A stretch of 64,000 nucleotides of DNA from Orobanche coerulescens (Eukaryota > Streptophyta > Magnoliopsida > Lamiales > Orobanchaceae). The DNA is taken from positions 66,204,001-66,268,000 of the forward strand of contig CM065817.1 of the NCBI GenBank assembly GCA_033398695.1. Direction: 5' to 3'. The notes below the pieces were generated by a model that worked only from the letters and a program-made list of their open reading frames with translations, searched no databases and was not told the DNA's origin. Position numbers and translations under genes: made by a program. Shown one piece after another: positions 43,367 through 55,226 of the stretch; the stretch's first letter is position 1; each line of letters begins with the position of its first letter.

Positions 43367-45593
43367 TGTAATACCCCCGATATATTCAGGAATATTACAG
43401 CGCCGTAAATCCTTTACATAATAATTTACAATGCTGAAGAACAAAAAGGACACTAACAAATACCAACGTATGAAAATAATAGAAATAAGGTACAACAGTT
43501 CTGACCAATACTGAAAATATGAATGTTCAATGGAAAAGTATTAATACATCACCAAATTCAAATTCATCATAAATGACTACGTACTCGAGTACTTATTAAA
43601 AACGATACAAACAACAGACAAATAAACCCACCCAGAACATCACTCTGCACCCTCGTCATCATGCAACTCCAGTGGTTGTTTCCCCACTCTCCTGGATCGT
43701 GAACATAAACAAAATGTTCACCCCCGAAGGGGTTAGCACAACGATGTTAGTACACAGATATATATTCCCATGATGATCCCGTCGGACCAACGCATGGTGG
43801 AACTACCTATCCAATGATCCAGTGCACAAAGATATAGATTCCCATGATGATTCCCGTCGGATCAACGCATGGTGGACATTTAATCACAACACATATACAC
43901 AATACAATCACAACATAACTGTCATAATATAAACAATTCTAATTAGAGTACTTGCCTTGGTTCGTTGACAAGAATAAAACTTCCACAAATATCAAAATAC
44001 TCGAAGGTCATCCCCTTCGATCAATCACGTTGCTAAGCTCGAACCTTAACAAAAAAAATAATATAGAATTCATCTCAAGTCGAACGAATATCTAACAATC
44101 CAAAATTACGGTAGGAAGTTCTTAAAATGAAATTTGTCTCACTTGCTTAACGCACGTTACGCATCCTATGTAGCGTATGTTAAGGCTACTCGTTAGCGTA
44201 CGCAATTACATGCAGCCTAGCATACGCTAACCATGCGCGGTCAAGACCTCACCGATCACCGACCGACTACTGATGACCAACGCACGCTAAGTTTCAATCG
44301 TAGCATACGCTAAATATGCCCGATAGCGTCGTTAATTCACATAGATTAGCGCACGCTAAGCGTATTTGGCGCTCACTATAGGCGCAGAGTAGTTCTAACG
44401 GTGATGAAATTTACGAATTCCTTAGTGATTAACGTGTGATATCCGTCTACATGTCATATTCATAAACTTATGAATGATCTTACGGATTCAATCATCTTTC
44501 AGTTTCAAGGAAAAGAATATCATCACAACTCTTATATTCAACCTCGATTATCATTTTCATGCGAAGTTCGGTGATCTCCGGTTGGTGCACTAGATTCTAT
44601 TATCATTATTCATATTCAGACTTCATCTTGAAGGTGAACTAACAATTCCAACTTATACGAAAGGATACTTCCCAAGATGATTTCTTTCCTTAAGTCCTTA
44701 TAACCAAAAGTGATATCACCTCCAATTTTATGATCAATATGACAACATAAATCATACGGATAATCAACTTCAGAATGTTCCTCTCATCATTTGACGTACT
44801 AAGATTCCAACTATGAGGTTCCAACGACAATATCATAAGCATAAACATTCCAATCTTCTAAACATGATGTTTGTCGAATAATTCACCAATGGAACTCAAT
44901 ATCTTGCTAGCATGATCATCTTATTCTTCATAACACGAATCTAAAGTTGGAGATAGAATTAACATACCTTTAATGAAGAAATCACTGATCCAAAAAGGTA
45001 GAATCCAGCTCCGGTTGCTTGAGTGTCACTTCAAAGTGAGTTCTTCTTCAATGATCAAGTGTAAGCACTCTTTAATATTTAGTGATCAAGTAAGGCGGAT
45101 TTGTATGTGTTTAAGGAGTAGGAAAAGCTCTCTGGACTTCCAAGGAACAAAGAACAATGAAGGGAAATAAGTAGAAATGGAGTGTTGTCCTTTAAATAAC
45201 GTTTCTGCATACTAGCTAATTAGCGCACGCTACCATACAATTCTTAGCGCACGCTAATAAGCGTTGACTCCAAATCATCTGTGTTCACAATGGGAATCTT
45301 ATCTAGACCCATGTCACCGGCGCATGTGCTAGCCGCCTAGATCAATAATGATCATTTAGCGCACGCAAATCCTACATTCGTAGCGTGCGCTAGTTGTAGC
45401 CGATAGCGCACGTTAAGCTACATTCTTAGCGTGCGCTATCACGAGTTCGCATGAGAAATTTTGCATGATGATATACTTATGTACAAATATACCAATGTGA
45501 GAAATATCATACTCCAATTATCGAGATCACAAATCCGAATAATACAGGGTTTGAATACAGATGAAATACACAATAATAAATTCGGATATTACA
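43367..45593 (-). repeat. Element F 5' LTR
   Basis: 2227 bp, the partner of 36118-38485, shorter mainly by a deletion near 43750. Palindrome groups are at 44148, 44171, 44194, 44218; at 44278, 44301, 44325, 44347; at 45221, 45245; and at 45357, 45381, 45404, 45427, repeating the 23-24 bp pitch. TATA-like box at 45191-45198. Confidence 0.92.
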
Positions 45594-45598
45594 CCGAT
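45594..45598. repeat. Target duplication of element F, right copy (CCGAT)
   Basis: Identical to 36113-36117. Confidence 0.92.
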
Positions 45599-45716
45599 TA
45601 CGGCCGTAAGGGTGATCATTGCGTACGCAGAGTGTTCGGCCATTCCGTATGCTAACGCGCATTGACCGAGTTACGGCCGTAAGGCAGTGCCAGTTACAGC
45701 CGTAACCCTGTTGGCA

Positions 45717-45724
45717 TTTATAGG
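45717..45724 (+). promoter_or_regulatory. TATA-like box of LTR E
   Basis: TTTATAGG about 14 bp after the last palindrome core (45696). Weak match. Confidence 0.4.
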
Positions 45725-46699
45725 CCTGGCTCGGCCAGACCTGATCCCATTTCTTTTTTTCCATCTTTTGCGGTGGCTGGCGACGGGAGAGACGAGGAGG
45801 TGAAGCCCTTGGTCATTTCCACTCACTTTCAAGGCGTTTGGAAGATTCTTGTTGATTATATCAACACCTAATCCGTGTTCTTCATCGAATCAAGGTATTT
45901 CCTTACTTATAACCTTGATTGTATGATTTTGGGGGTTTCTCCACGATTCATCGATTTTATCCGAGATTAACAAATTGGTTATGATATTCCTGTTGTCTTG
46001 ACAATGATCTTCGGATTTTGTAACTTGTTTATCAATTTTTACCAACCCGGAACATTGATTTCCGATTTCCTTGAAGAAGCCTTGAATCCTTGTTGTTTTT
46101 TGGGTTGATTCGGATGCCGTTTAGCGTTATTGATTCATAGTGATATTGTTTTCATAGTTTTCGTGGAGTTGTCGGGTTTTTGGTCGATCTTGGAAGGTCG
46201 AAGGCTACCCGGCCATGTCCGTTCGTCGTTTCATTGCTCGCGTTATCGAGGCAAGTATTTTGCCCACATTTCATGTTTCGTAGGCATAATTGTTGGTAAA
46301 TGATTTTATGTAAAATCCGGATGTTTAATGAATGTTAAAAGGATCGGTATGTTCTCGAAAAATGTTTTCTTTCAACGATAAATCATATGCTTCGTGAATA
46401 GATGTGTTTTTGGTATATGTGTGTTAGTTTTGTTTGTTGAAAGATGTTATGAGTACATTGAGGGAATATATTAAACAATAATCATTTATCGAGGATTATG
46501 TGTTGTTATTTGTGCTTGTTCGGCGAATATGTGACGAGTGATATTGGTTGTTACTCCTTTGAAAGGAGGTCGTGATATTTAGTGTTGCTTGGCTTGATGT
46601 TTTGCTTATTGTTACGTGATCGTTGAAAGTGACGTGCCTCCGGGTAAGATTGATGAATCTCCGGGATCCATACTTGCTAGTATGGGTCGGGCGTGACCG

Positions 46700-47000
46700 T
46701 AGGGTTATCCAATCCGGGTATGTCTTGCGGGGACTCTGAGGTTCGGGGCTTGCTAGCCTGATGCCGGGATAACTTGTGAGGTTATCCAATCTGGGTATGT
46801 CTTACAGGGACTCCGAGGTTCGTGGCTTGTTAGCGCGATGCCGGGATAACTTATGGTTGTGGTTTGGAATGGTTCTGTGACTATTGTCATGAGGACATAT
46901 GAATTAGTATGGTTTCCTATGGGGTTATTCACTCGGGTATGTTCTGCGGGAGCATCGGAGGTTCGTGGCTTGTTAGCACGGGACACGAATAATCCTTAGG
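46700..47000 (+). repeat. Tandem units with GGTTATCC in LTR E
   Basis: GGTTATCCAATC..GGGTATGTCTT at 46702 and 46780 (78 bp apart), with a degenerate third unit near 46922. Each contains GAGGTTCG and CTTGTTAGC or CTTGCTAGC. Confidence 0.7.
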
Positions 47001-47014
47001 AATGTGTGTTTTGT

Positions 47015-47155
47015 GATTTGGGTCGTGGAGCCTGTGGTTTATTAATTGGGTTGTGGACCCTGTGGTTTATGATTTGGGCCGTGGACCCTATATTTCGTGA
47101 TTTGGGTCTTGGACCCTGTGTTTTGTGGATTGGGTTGTGAACACGTGTTTTATTA
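47015..47155 (+). repeat. Five tandem units of about 28 bp in LTR E
   Basis: GATTTGGGTCGTGGACCCTG-like units start at about 47015, 47044, 47071, 47099 and 47127. LTR B has dispersed GGGTCGAGGACCC relatives at the same relative place. Confidence 0.75.
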
Positions 47156-48282
47156 TGGGAATTGTATTTTGGAAAAGATGATTTTGGGCCGCGTCCCTAA
47201 GCGTTTTCGAAAGACTTGATAATTCTTTAATCCCAAATATTTTCAAAACTCCCGTGATTGTAAAATATTTTGTAAGAGATACACTGGGTTTATTTTCCCA
47301 TTTTTCCTGATTCAAACTGTTTTGGTCAAATAATTCATCTCGGGAAGCGTGTTCATGATTATTATATTCTTGGAGTATTTTGTCTATGGCTCCTATTCGT
47401 ATTTTATACTTGCACTAGCAAAACAGTAGTGTTTCGCTAACCCTCGAGTATTTGGGGGGTGGATGTATGTATTGCCTCCAGGTACTTGCAGGTTGATGGG
47501 GAGCGAGTCACAGAATTGATACGAAGGGTGATGGAAGACGACGATACTAATCACATGAAGACCAATTGTAGAGTATTTTGGACAATCTTGTTGGATATTT
47601 CTCCGATGTGTTATTATCCTGATATAGGGGAGCGTTTGTGTATTCCAGCCCCTGCGTGGGTATGAGTTCTAAGAAGGAATCTTGTATGTAATGATGTGTA
47701 TGTTGTGATAAAAGACCAAATCGGTCTAATGGTCCTTTACGAAGCCCTGTCGGTGTAATACCCGTAATTTTGATTTCCGGTAATTTATTTTTTTTGGCGA
47801 AAGTCCGTTTTGCCGACTCGATCATGACCGTCTCATCATTCCGAGAATGATTAATTTTGCACTTTTTGTCAGCCGAGTTCGTTTCGGTGTCGTTTTGTTG
47901 AGTTCCGTGCTTTTAGCGGCTTTTCCGCACTTGAGTTCAATTCTTGCGAATCTCGTCCGAAACTGTTGTTTCGAGTTTCTCGTAAGTTCATTGAATGTTA
48001 TTATTCATGTTGCGAGATTTCGTTTGGTGTTTCGATCGTGTATTGTGTATTTCGGATGTTTTGGGCCATTTTCGTAATTTCCCAAAGTTGTGGGGTGTTT
48101 GCCTTCGTATCGTCCTTTCAACCTTCGGGTTGTCTGAACCATGTGTTTGTTTAGTGCTTCACTCGTCTTTTGAATGTTATACTATTCATTGTGTTCGTTC
48201 CGTATGTTTTCGGGAATTCGAGTCGTCGAGTCATGGCGGCCAGGCACGGGCCGGCCACGTGCGGCAGGGACCGGCTAGGTGC

Positions 48283-48414
48283 GCACGAGCTACGCGCACG
48301 ATCCGGCGCTCGTGCGGCCCTGACTGCACATGCACGAGCGAGTGCTCGTGCTCGTGCATCCCGATCTGGCCGACAAGTGGGCGCGCACGACCGGCGCACG
48401 ACCGCCGCTCGTGC
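48283..48414 (+). repeat. GCACGAGC/GCTCGTGC repeats in LTR D
   Basis: Octamers on alternating strands near 48283, 48308, 48332, 48344/48350, 48385 and 48407, with steps mostly of 22-25 bp. They do not fit the TWRCGNNCGYWA consensus, so a link to the other arrays is uncertain. Confidence 0.5.
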
Positions 48415-49453
48415 GTGCCTTCTCGCAAGGCCACTGGCAAGATATATGGTCGGGCAGACTACTTCTTCACCCGTTTTCTCACTCATTTCACCTCCTCCGC
48501 GGCCAAGACTTGGAGAACACGAAGGCATGCTATTGTTCTATCAGTCCACGAAGTTCTTGAGTTTCTATCATCGATTAATCATCCCATAACCTCCTCCGAT
48601 CGATCGAATCAAGGTTAGATTTCCTAGAACCCTATCTTTGGGGAAATTTTGCGGTTTTTGCGTTTTTGGCCGATTTGTTCCGTATTTTTGATTAATCCAT
48701 GATGGGTATGATTAATCTTAGTAGTATTCTTATGTTTAACATCATTTAATCCTTTGTTTTTCGTCGAATCAAGGTATATTTCTTGATTTCCTTCGAATCG
48801 ACTTTTTGGGGGATTTGTTCTTGATCTCATTTTCCATCCTTTTTTGATGGATCGATTGTTGTTAAATGATGTTGTTAAACATATTATACGGATTGTATAT
48901 CCATATATTGAGTTTGTTTAACTCGATTGACGATTTGAGTGTTCTTGGGAATTATTGAACATTTAGTGTTCGATTAAATGCCCCAATGAGTTCCTTTTGA
49001 TACTTTGTTGGGATTTCCGTTGTTTTCGTCCTTGATTCTCGTCGTAATCATGTTTTGTTGTTCCTTACGGAGGATTAAAGGTGTTTGATGATTCCGATGT
49101 TGAATTCCGTTGGTGATTGATGATTCGTGTGGTGTTTTCCCGCAGTAATTTCGATGCTATCGCGTTCTTGATAGTGTTCGGGAGTTCGAGGCTATTTGAC
49201 CGCTTTTCCATCCATCTTCTTGTTACGATCGTGGTTCCTAGGCAAGTACCTTGTCCATACAATTCTTGTTTTGTGAATATGATAATTAGTGATCGTCTCT
49301 ATGTGTTTGTTTGATCGTTTGATTCGAATTTTTAAAAGATTTGTTTTGGCCTCGTTAAAAGCTCTCTTTCAAAATGTGTGTGTGTTTTGTGAACGGTGTG
49401 TTTTGGAAATTGATTACGATTTGATTATTTTGAACGTTGAAGGCTTTGATGAT

Positions 49454-49458
49454 ACCCC
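49454..49458. repeat. Target duplication of solo LTR H, left copy (ACCCC)
   Basis: ACCCC before the LTR, identical to 52391-52395. Confidence 0.9.
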
Positions 49459-49636
49459 TGTAATACCCTCGCCCTTACTATTGTATTTTCTGATTGAAAC
49501 CAAGTATTTTCTCACCATATCTGTATTGTTGTACCAAATAAATCGACGAATTCTGTAAGTTGGAATCATGGTCATTCATACTATATTAATTGATGGGTGA
49601 TATTGGGAGAATTCCATTTCTGCTTGTTATGGAATT

Positions 49637-49717
49637 TAACGTACGTTAACCTATCTTCTTTACGTACGCTATGTATGTAGCCTTACGTACGTAACATTCA
49701 TATGTTAACGTACGTAA
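49637..49717 (+). repeat. Quartet of ACGTACGT palindromes at exact 23-bp pitch, LTR H
   Basis: 12-mers at 49637, 49660, 49683 and 49706 (TAACGTACGTTA, TTACGTACGCTA, TTACGTACGTAA, TAACGTACGTAA): steps of 23, 23 and 23 bp, with unrelated 11-bp spacers. Confidence 0.92.
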
Positions 49718-49811
49718 TGCGAGAGATCCATCAACAGCCCGCCTTTTCAAGTGGTGGACCGAACGGGGGTAGGTGGTCGGGAGTCGATCGCGACGGCCAA
49801 GTCAACGGCTA

Positions 49812-49964
49812 TTATATACGTAATAGTTACATATTTACGTACATAACGATTTGCGTGTTTTAAGTCAGTAAGATCTGATAAAATTGATTACGTACGTAAT
49901 GTTCATGAGATTATGTACGTAAGGGCTTTCACGTACGTTAACACCCTCTCTTTAACGTACGTAA
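49812..49964 (+). repeat. Second ACGTACGT group, LTR H
   Basis: Degenerate TTATATACGTAA at 49812 and TTACGTACATAA at 49835 (23 bp apart), then 12-mers at 49888, 49911, 49929 and 49953 (steps 23, 18, 24). It ends 14 bp before TATAAAAA. Confidence 0.85.
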
Positions 49965-49978
49965 TGCCGAGTTCAGGT

Positions 49979-49986
49979 TATAAAAA
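49979..49986 (+). promoter_or_regulatory. Putative TATA box of LTR H
   Basis: TATAAAAA, 14 bp after the last palindrome of the second group. Confidence 0.6.
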
Positions 49987-52390
49987 TATGACTTACCTTT
50001 CATTTACTGCTCGACCCATTCAACCTCCCCACTGAGAAAACGATTCCCTTCCCTGCCAACTCCATTTCTAGCCCTTCTAACTTGTGTTGGAGCTTCAGCA
50101 CTTGGTTTGTGACTTGAAGATTAGGAGATTGAAGTGTGTCCTTTGAAGTGTTGGTGTTGTTCTTCATCTTGAGGTTGGTCTTTCTTTAACTCATATTAAA
50201 TCTGTGCTTATGATGATGTTAGTATATAAATACTTCACATAATGTTAGTTAAGCTAGTGTAAACATGATAAATTAATTGAATCATGCTCAAACTAAGTGA
50301 AGATCAACATTAGGGGTATTAGTATTACTTCTTGATGTATAATAACTTCATAATATGGTTGTGTTGATAATGATAGATAAAACCGGATTTATAACATGAT
50401 AATCGGAAGTTGATTATAGTCTCAACCCTAGGAACATGTTAGGGATAAAATCCTTAATGATTAGAGATGAGAGATACTAATCTTGTCTTGAACATTTAAT
50501 TGATTCTTGAAAGGTAATATGGAACCATAATTTTGGCCTCTAAAACCAATACCTTCGTAATAAATTGTTGGAAGAATTATGTTAACCCTTTGAAGATAAT
50601 TTTCACAAGATGGGATGAAGTTACATTTAAAATTCCAAGTATCCAATGATATAACTAGGTTTTTAATAAATTCTTCAAAAGTAAAACAATGGATTTTGAT
50701 AGAAGGAAGTTGTAATCTTCATATGTTCAAGTTAATTGATTTCGTTGATAACTTAAAAGGGTGTTAATCACTACATTAATATGTTGATAATTTTCTTAAG
50801 AGGATTGTAGTGAATATGGTGATACAAATGCGGTAGATGAGTAGCCGAATTCCATTTCATTAATCCGTGTGTGTTAGGAGATGTAAATTAAGATGATGTT
50901 CTTAGTTCACTAAAAACTTGAACTTATGCTTTCATATAGGAATCAGTTTTAATGTAATCGTTGGTAAAATAATGAAGAACGTAATTAAACACAAACTTAT
51001 ATCGTAATCGGAAGCGCCGGTGATTTGAAAAGATGTCTTCACAATGTTACATGGGTAATAATCTGGACTTTAAGTATTTGACATTAATGTTAGAATATGT
51101 GAATGAACATGATAAACATAGGATGATTTGTAATTGGAACATTAAAGTGATCAATAGGATAACTGATTTATTCAAGTAAATTTACGAATATTGTTTATGT
51201 AATGATACCGTTATCGTACGAATGTGTTGTTTAATGAATTACATTTCATTCAAGGTTGCTTGTTCACGTGAGTATTGTTAGACGGGGATACCGTTCGTTT
51301 GACCATTCAAAGAAGGATTATTCATCTACGGAATTGAGGCAAGTTATCTTGCTTGGTTATAATGGTGGTTGAATTCTTGTGATTATTATGCGTTTCGTGT
51401 ATATAAAATGTTCTGAGAATCTATGATTCGTGATATGGTGATGTCCTTGATCGTATTATCATCTGTGTTGGGATGATATACCCGAGTTTATCATTGTTGT
51501 TACCGTAGGTTCTGTTGGGATTTGTTGACACTTCGGTGAGTTGTTCGATTCCTTGATAAAAGGTGTAATTCGTTGAGTTTCGTTGTCATGTTGTATCGTG
51601 ACATCTCTGGAGTCATATCTGCGTGCCAATTGGTTATGTGTAGGATTTTTAGCCGGGCACTTGATGATCATGCGTGGATGTTCCCGCATTTAGATCGTGC
51701 ACACGAGACGTAGTTCGTGAGGCTAATTAGGTACATCGTCCCACGTATATTCTGGATTTTGTATACGGGGTAGACGTGTGCACGGACACATTTCCGGATC
51801 GGGCATACTGTGTCGTCCGTCTTGAGCCATATTATGTGGTCATTCGTATATTTGGATATGTTCGACAGTTGGGACTGACTGTTTATATGCCTGCGGGGTA
51901 TATTCAGTAGTCGTTTGTTTCTTTGAGATCCGTATATATATGAATTGTATAATGTCATGAGAATTATTATCATGTATAACTGACCCTGTGGTTTGGGGCG
52001 AAATACTCGTATTTCAGGGCGAGGAAAGGGCAAGGCACAGGAGGAGCAGAATGGCGACGGAGGGTTTTGAGGGATGCTATTTCGGGGGGGTCCCGAGTCT
52101 TTTGATGTTCGGTTATGTTTTATTGTGATTTTCATTTTAATTTGTGTCGGATGAATGTACTATAATCTGTTAGGTATCGCCCATCGTCATATGGTCTGTA
52201 CCGAATTTGGATCCTGTGTACGTTTGCTCGTATTAAAGACATGTATAACTCATACTCCACATCGGGGTTTTGATAAATATTGTGGTACGATGCCACGTTG
52301 TCAGGTTGTAAGTGTATATCGTGATATAGCCTGGTGGGTCCCGGTAGGGGTCCACGGCACTGTAATAGCCACCGTTTTCGGGCTGTTACA

Positions 52391-52395
52391 ACCCC
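52391..52395. repeat. Target duplication of solo LTR H, right copy (ACCCC)
   Basis: Identical to 49454-49458. Confidence 0.9.
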
Positions 52396-52704
52396 AGTTG
52401 TTTAAAGTTATGAATCGCGTATTCCGTGTTTAATCTTGTTATTGTGTTTTGAAGAGTTTGATTATGGTGTCAGATTAGTGGCCATCTCTAGTGAGTATTC
52501 TTAATGAACTTACATTCTTAACATATTAGTATTGCATGAGTAACGTGTGTGTGTATGCTCACTACGGGTTAGATCCGACGGGGTCTCGGTAGGGGTCCAC
52601 GGAGGTGTGGATCGACGAGCTTGCTTTTAACCACTACGGTTTAGATCCGACGGGGTCTCCGTAGGGGTCTACGGAGGTGTGGATCGACGGTTAATTGTGT
52701 TGAG
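52396..52704 (+). repeat. LTR D, right part, with two 72-bp tandem units
   Basis: D sequence resumes after H. CACTACGG..TTAGATCCGACGGGG units start at 52560 and 52632. The D LTR end is missing: from about 52705 the sequence follows LTR A, so another truncation junction lies here. Confidence 0.65.
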
Positions 52705-53038
52705 TGTGCACAGTGTGTTGAGTGTATAAATATATATATATATATTGTGTGTGTTTCGTGTGTTATATATATATATATATAGTGTGTAAGTAGTGTGTGT
52801 ATGTGCAGTGAAGGTATATATATATATACATATATATTGTAATACCCAGTTGTAATTCAGTAATTATCATTCAGTAATTTCACTCATTAATGATCATTTG
52901 TCACTTATATTCAATCATGGTATTCATCGTTCAGAGTAATTGTATTGTGTATCAATCGTCATTCATCACTAATCTAATTGGAGTTTCGTGCCGTGTTTAT
53001 CATCATTGTCATTTTCATTATGGGCTATGCGTGAGGAG

Positions 53039-53600
53039 TAGCGCACGCTACGTACTCTTTTTAGCGCGCGCTAATTGAGTACAGGTAGCGCACGCTACCA
53101 CTCAGCATTAGCGCACGCTAATGTTACCACAGGCCGCAGTCCGTAAGGTACCGGACCGCAGTGAGTTATAAGTAGCGCACGCTACGAATGGTAAGTAGCG
53201 CGCGCTAGTGGATTGTAGTAGCGCACGCTAATATTTGGTGTAGCGCGCGCTAAGGACGGATCAGGTTGAGTCCAGTGGCTACTGGACTGCATTGGATTAA
53301 TTCATAGTGCACGCTATGAGTGATTTTTAGCGTACGCAAGCGGTGTAGTAGCGCACGCTAATTGTTGGTTGTAGCGCACGCTACCAAGATCAGATCAGAG
53401 GATAGAAGGTTCTGGACTTCAGTACTGGACAGCAGATATTTAACTAGCGCACGCTAACAATTGGAGTTAACGCACGCTATTGGGATGGAGTTAGCGCACG
53501 CTACCAGGTTGTAGCGTACGCTAACAAGTCAGCCAGAGTTCACAGGAATATTCGTACAACTCGTTAGCGCACGCTAAATAGCAGGTCATAGCGTGCGCTA
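53039..53600 (+). repeat. Palindrome array of LTR G copy 2
   Basis: The same eighteen TAGCGCACGCTA-type units as copy 1. The third unit reads TAGCGCACGCTA here versus TAGCGCACGTTA in copy 1. Confidence 0.9.
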
Positions 53601-53611
53601 ATCTGGAGCAG

Positions 53612-53619
53612 TATAAATT
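53612..53619 (+). promoter_or_regulatory. Putative TATA box of LTR G copy 2
   Basis: TATAAATT 11 bp after the array, as in copy 1. Confidence 0.6.
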
Positions 53620-55226
53620 GGACAGTTAGCCTGAGTTTCGTCATTTTCTCACTTCTCTTCGTTTTTGAGCGACGTCGGGCGATTTCGGGCGACTTGGAGT
53701 GTTCTCTTCGAGCTGCTATCATCTATCATCATTTTCAAGTCTTTGAGTTGGATTAATCATCATTTCATCATCTTCATCTCATCAAATCAAAGGTATTAAT
53801 CTCTTGGATCTAGAATTTCGGATTTTTGGGTTTTTCCTTCCGATTTCTTTGTGTAAGCTTGGATTGTTGTTGGAATATTTTGGATATGGATTATCTACCT
53901 TGGATAAATGTATTCCTACGGATTTCATGGCTATTTTGGGGATTTATATCAAGAACCCTTGGGGTTGACTTTGGATAATTTGGGGATTTTTGTTTGACGT
54001 TGTTGTAATCTTGAAATTGTGGATTCCTATGAGATTATTGATATCATTGAAAGTGTTTCGATGGTTTGAAATACTCATCATGGAGTTGGTTTCGATATAT
54101 TCGAGTTTGGATATTGTTGTATCGACGTTTGAGTCAGTTATGATCGTATTTGATTCGTGTAATGATCGAATTACTGGTAAATTGTGTTATTCAAGGTTGT
54201 TCGAGCGACCGACATTTCATTTAGGACGTTGTTCGTGGACGGACATTCTTCATCAGTGTTGTGTAAGTTAACTCTTACTCGGTTAAAAGGATGTTCATTC
54301 CTTTTGTTGTTGATTATTCATAATCATAACTCATTCATCATGGTATTAATCACATTGAGACTTGTAATTGTCGAATAATCATTTCATTCACGAGGAACGA
54401 CGGTTCCAAAGCATTTCATTGGGTTATCAATCACGTCACTATTATTTTCATCTCGGTGAGTCATCTTGGCCTTGTCGAATTATTATTCATTGATATTCAT
54501 TGTGGTCATTCTCGTTCATATGACCTTCTGGGTTCATATTGCATGGCCGGGTGTGGCTGTGTGGAATTTTTAGTCGGGCACGCGATGGTCATGTATTGGG
54601 TTCACCGATATATCGACCGCACACGGTAAAGCTTAACTCCGTGAGACTAATTAGGCACAAGGACGGGTGTGTCCGGTCATTCGTCTTGTACACTTGAATG
54701 TAACATTACGGGCGTACTATGCTACTCCTCTTCGCCGTAATTCATAACTAAGGATATTTCATAACTTCACCAAATCATGATTGTGTATTTTCAACCGTTG
54801 AGGATTGTTGTTCAGATAATCGACCCGTTGGGATTTTGTATTCAGGTCACGGCAAGGCAAAGGCACGGGAAGAGCATGTTGACGGCGAGGAGACCCAGTG
54901 ATACTAGAAGGGGCCCCCAGTCATTCCGCTTAATTCAGTCATATCAGTCATTTCAGTCATTATTATTTCACTTCATATGTATTTCACGCAAATTCCGTTT
55001 GAGACGTTTATTTATTCAGGGTGGTGTATTTTATCTTCATATAAAATATACTAGTATTCTGTTTTGTCCTGGTGTAATGTACTTAAGCTCCTCATCGGAG
55101 TATTTGGTAATATAATGTGGTTCGGTATTACAATTATTTTATTTAATTCATCAGTTTTCATTCGCCTGGTGGGTCCCAGTCGGGGGTCCATGGCACTGTA
55201 ATATCCGCCTAGTTTGGGGTGTTACA

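Larger units (their letters stand above)
36118..45593 (-). mobile_element. Element F: full-length Tekay/Del-like chromovirus, minus strand
   Basis: 9.5 kb with both LTRs (36118-38485 and 43367-45593), primer site, gag, protease, RT, RNase H, integrase with C-terminal chromodomain-type tail, pre-PPT hairpin and polypurine tract, plus a perfect target duplication. Gene order and the C-terminal block (VKVQWSRHGVEEATWE) indicate the Tekay/Del chromovirus lineage. Coding parts carry several stops and frameshifts and an integrase catalytic change. LTRs carry palindrome quartets. Its family is the most plausible autonomous partner of A, B and E. Confidence 0.93.
45599..47753 (+). repeat. Element E 3' LTR, right part
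   Basis: Continues LTR E after F. Palindrome cores lie at 45600, about 45621 (GCGTACGC), 45673 and 45696, then TTTATAGG (45717-45724), a leader-like region, tandem arrays, and the C-run/G-run signature near 47440-47460. LTR D begins at 47754 before an LTR end is reached, so the E LTR terminus is missing. The short frames are not gene-like. Confidence 0.82.
47754..49458 (+). repeat. LTR D, left part
   Basis: Starts TGTAATACCCGTAATTTT. It is related to B and E LTRs (shared CCATTTTCGTAATTTCCC-like and AGGCAAGTACCTTG blocks). It carries a GC-rich segment (48235-48440) with GCACGAGC/GCTCGTGC repeats, a weak TATATGG (48443-48449), and a leader-like region. It is split by solo LTR H at target ACCCC. 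Frames in the GC-rich part on both strands are artefacts of base composition. Confidence 0.75.
49459..52390 (+). mobile_element. Solo LTR H
   Basis: 2932 bp, TGTAATACCCTCG to GGGCTGTTACA, flanked by a perfect ACCCC duplication, with no internal region. It shares blocks with LTR A (CATTTCATTCAAGGTTG near 51240; GCCGGGCAC...GCGTGGATGTT near 51650) and with G, so it is a related family. It has two ACGTACGT palindrome groups, a TATA box and an ACCC/GGGG signature near 51984. The AT-rich middle (50200-51200) shows no gene. Confidence 0.92.
52838..55226 (+). mobile_element. Solo LTR G, copy 2
   Basis: Near-identical to 22-2443, with the same TATAT flanks. It differs mainly in small clusters, for example around 53130-53160, 54610-54630 and 54810-54840. 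Palindromes span 53039-53600 with the same grouping; TATAAATT is at 53612. Confidence 0.92.

Noticed and set aside
48151..48618. Frames of 125-207 codons in the GC-rich part of LTR D, in several frames on both strands
   Set aside because: Simultaneous long frames on both strands are explained by GC-rich repetitive DNA lacking stops; no domain is recognised.
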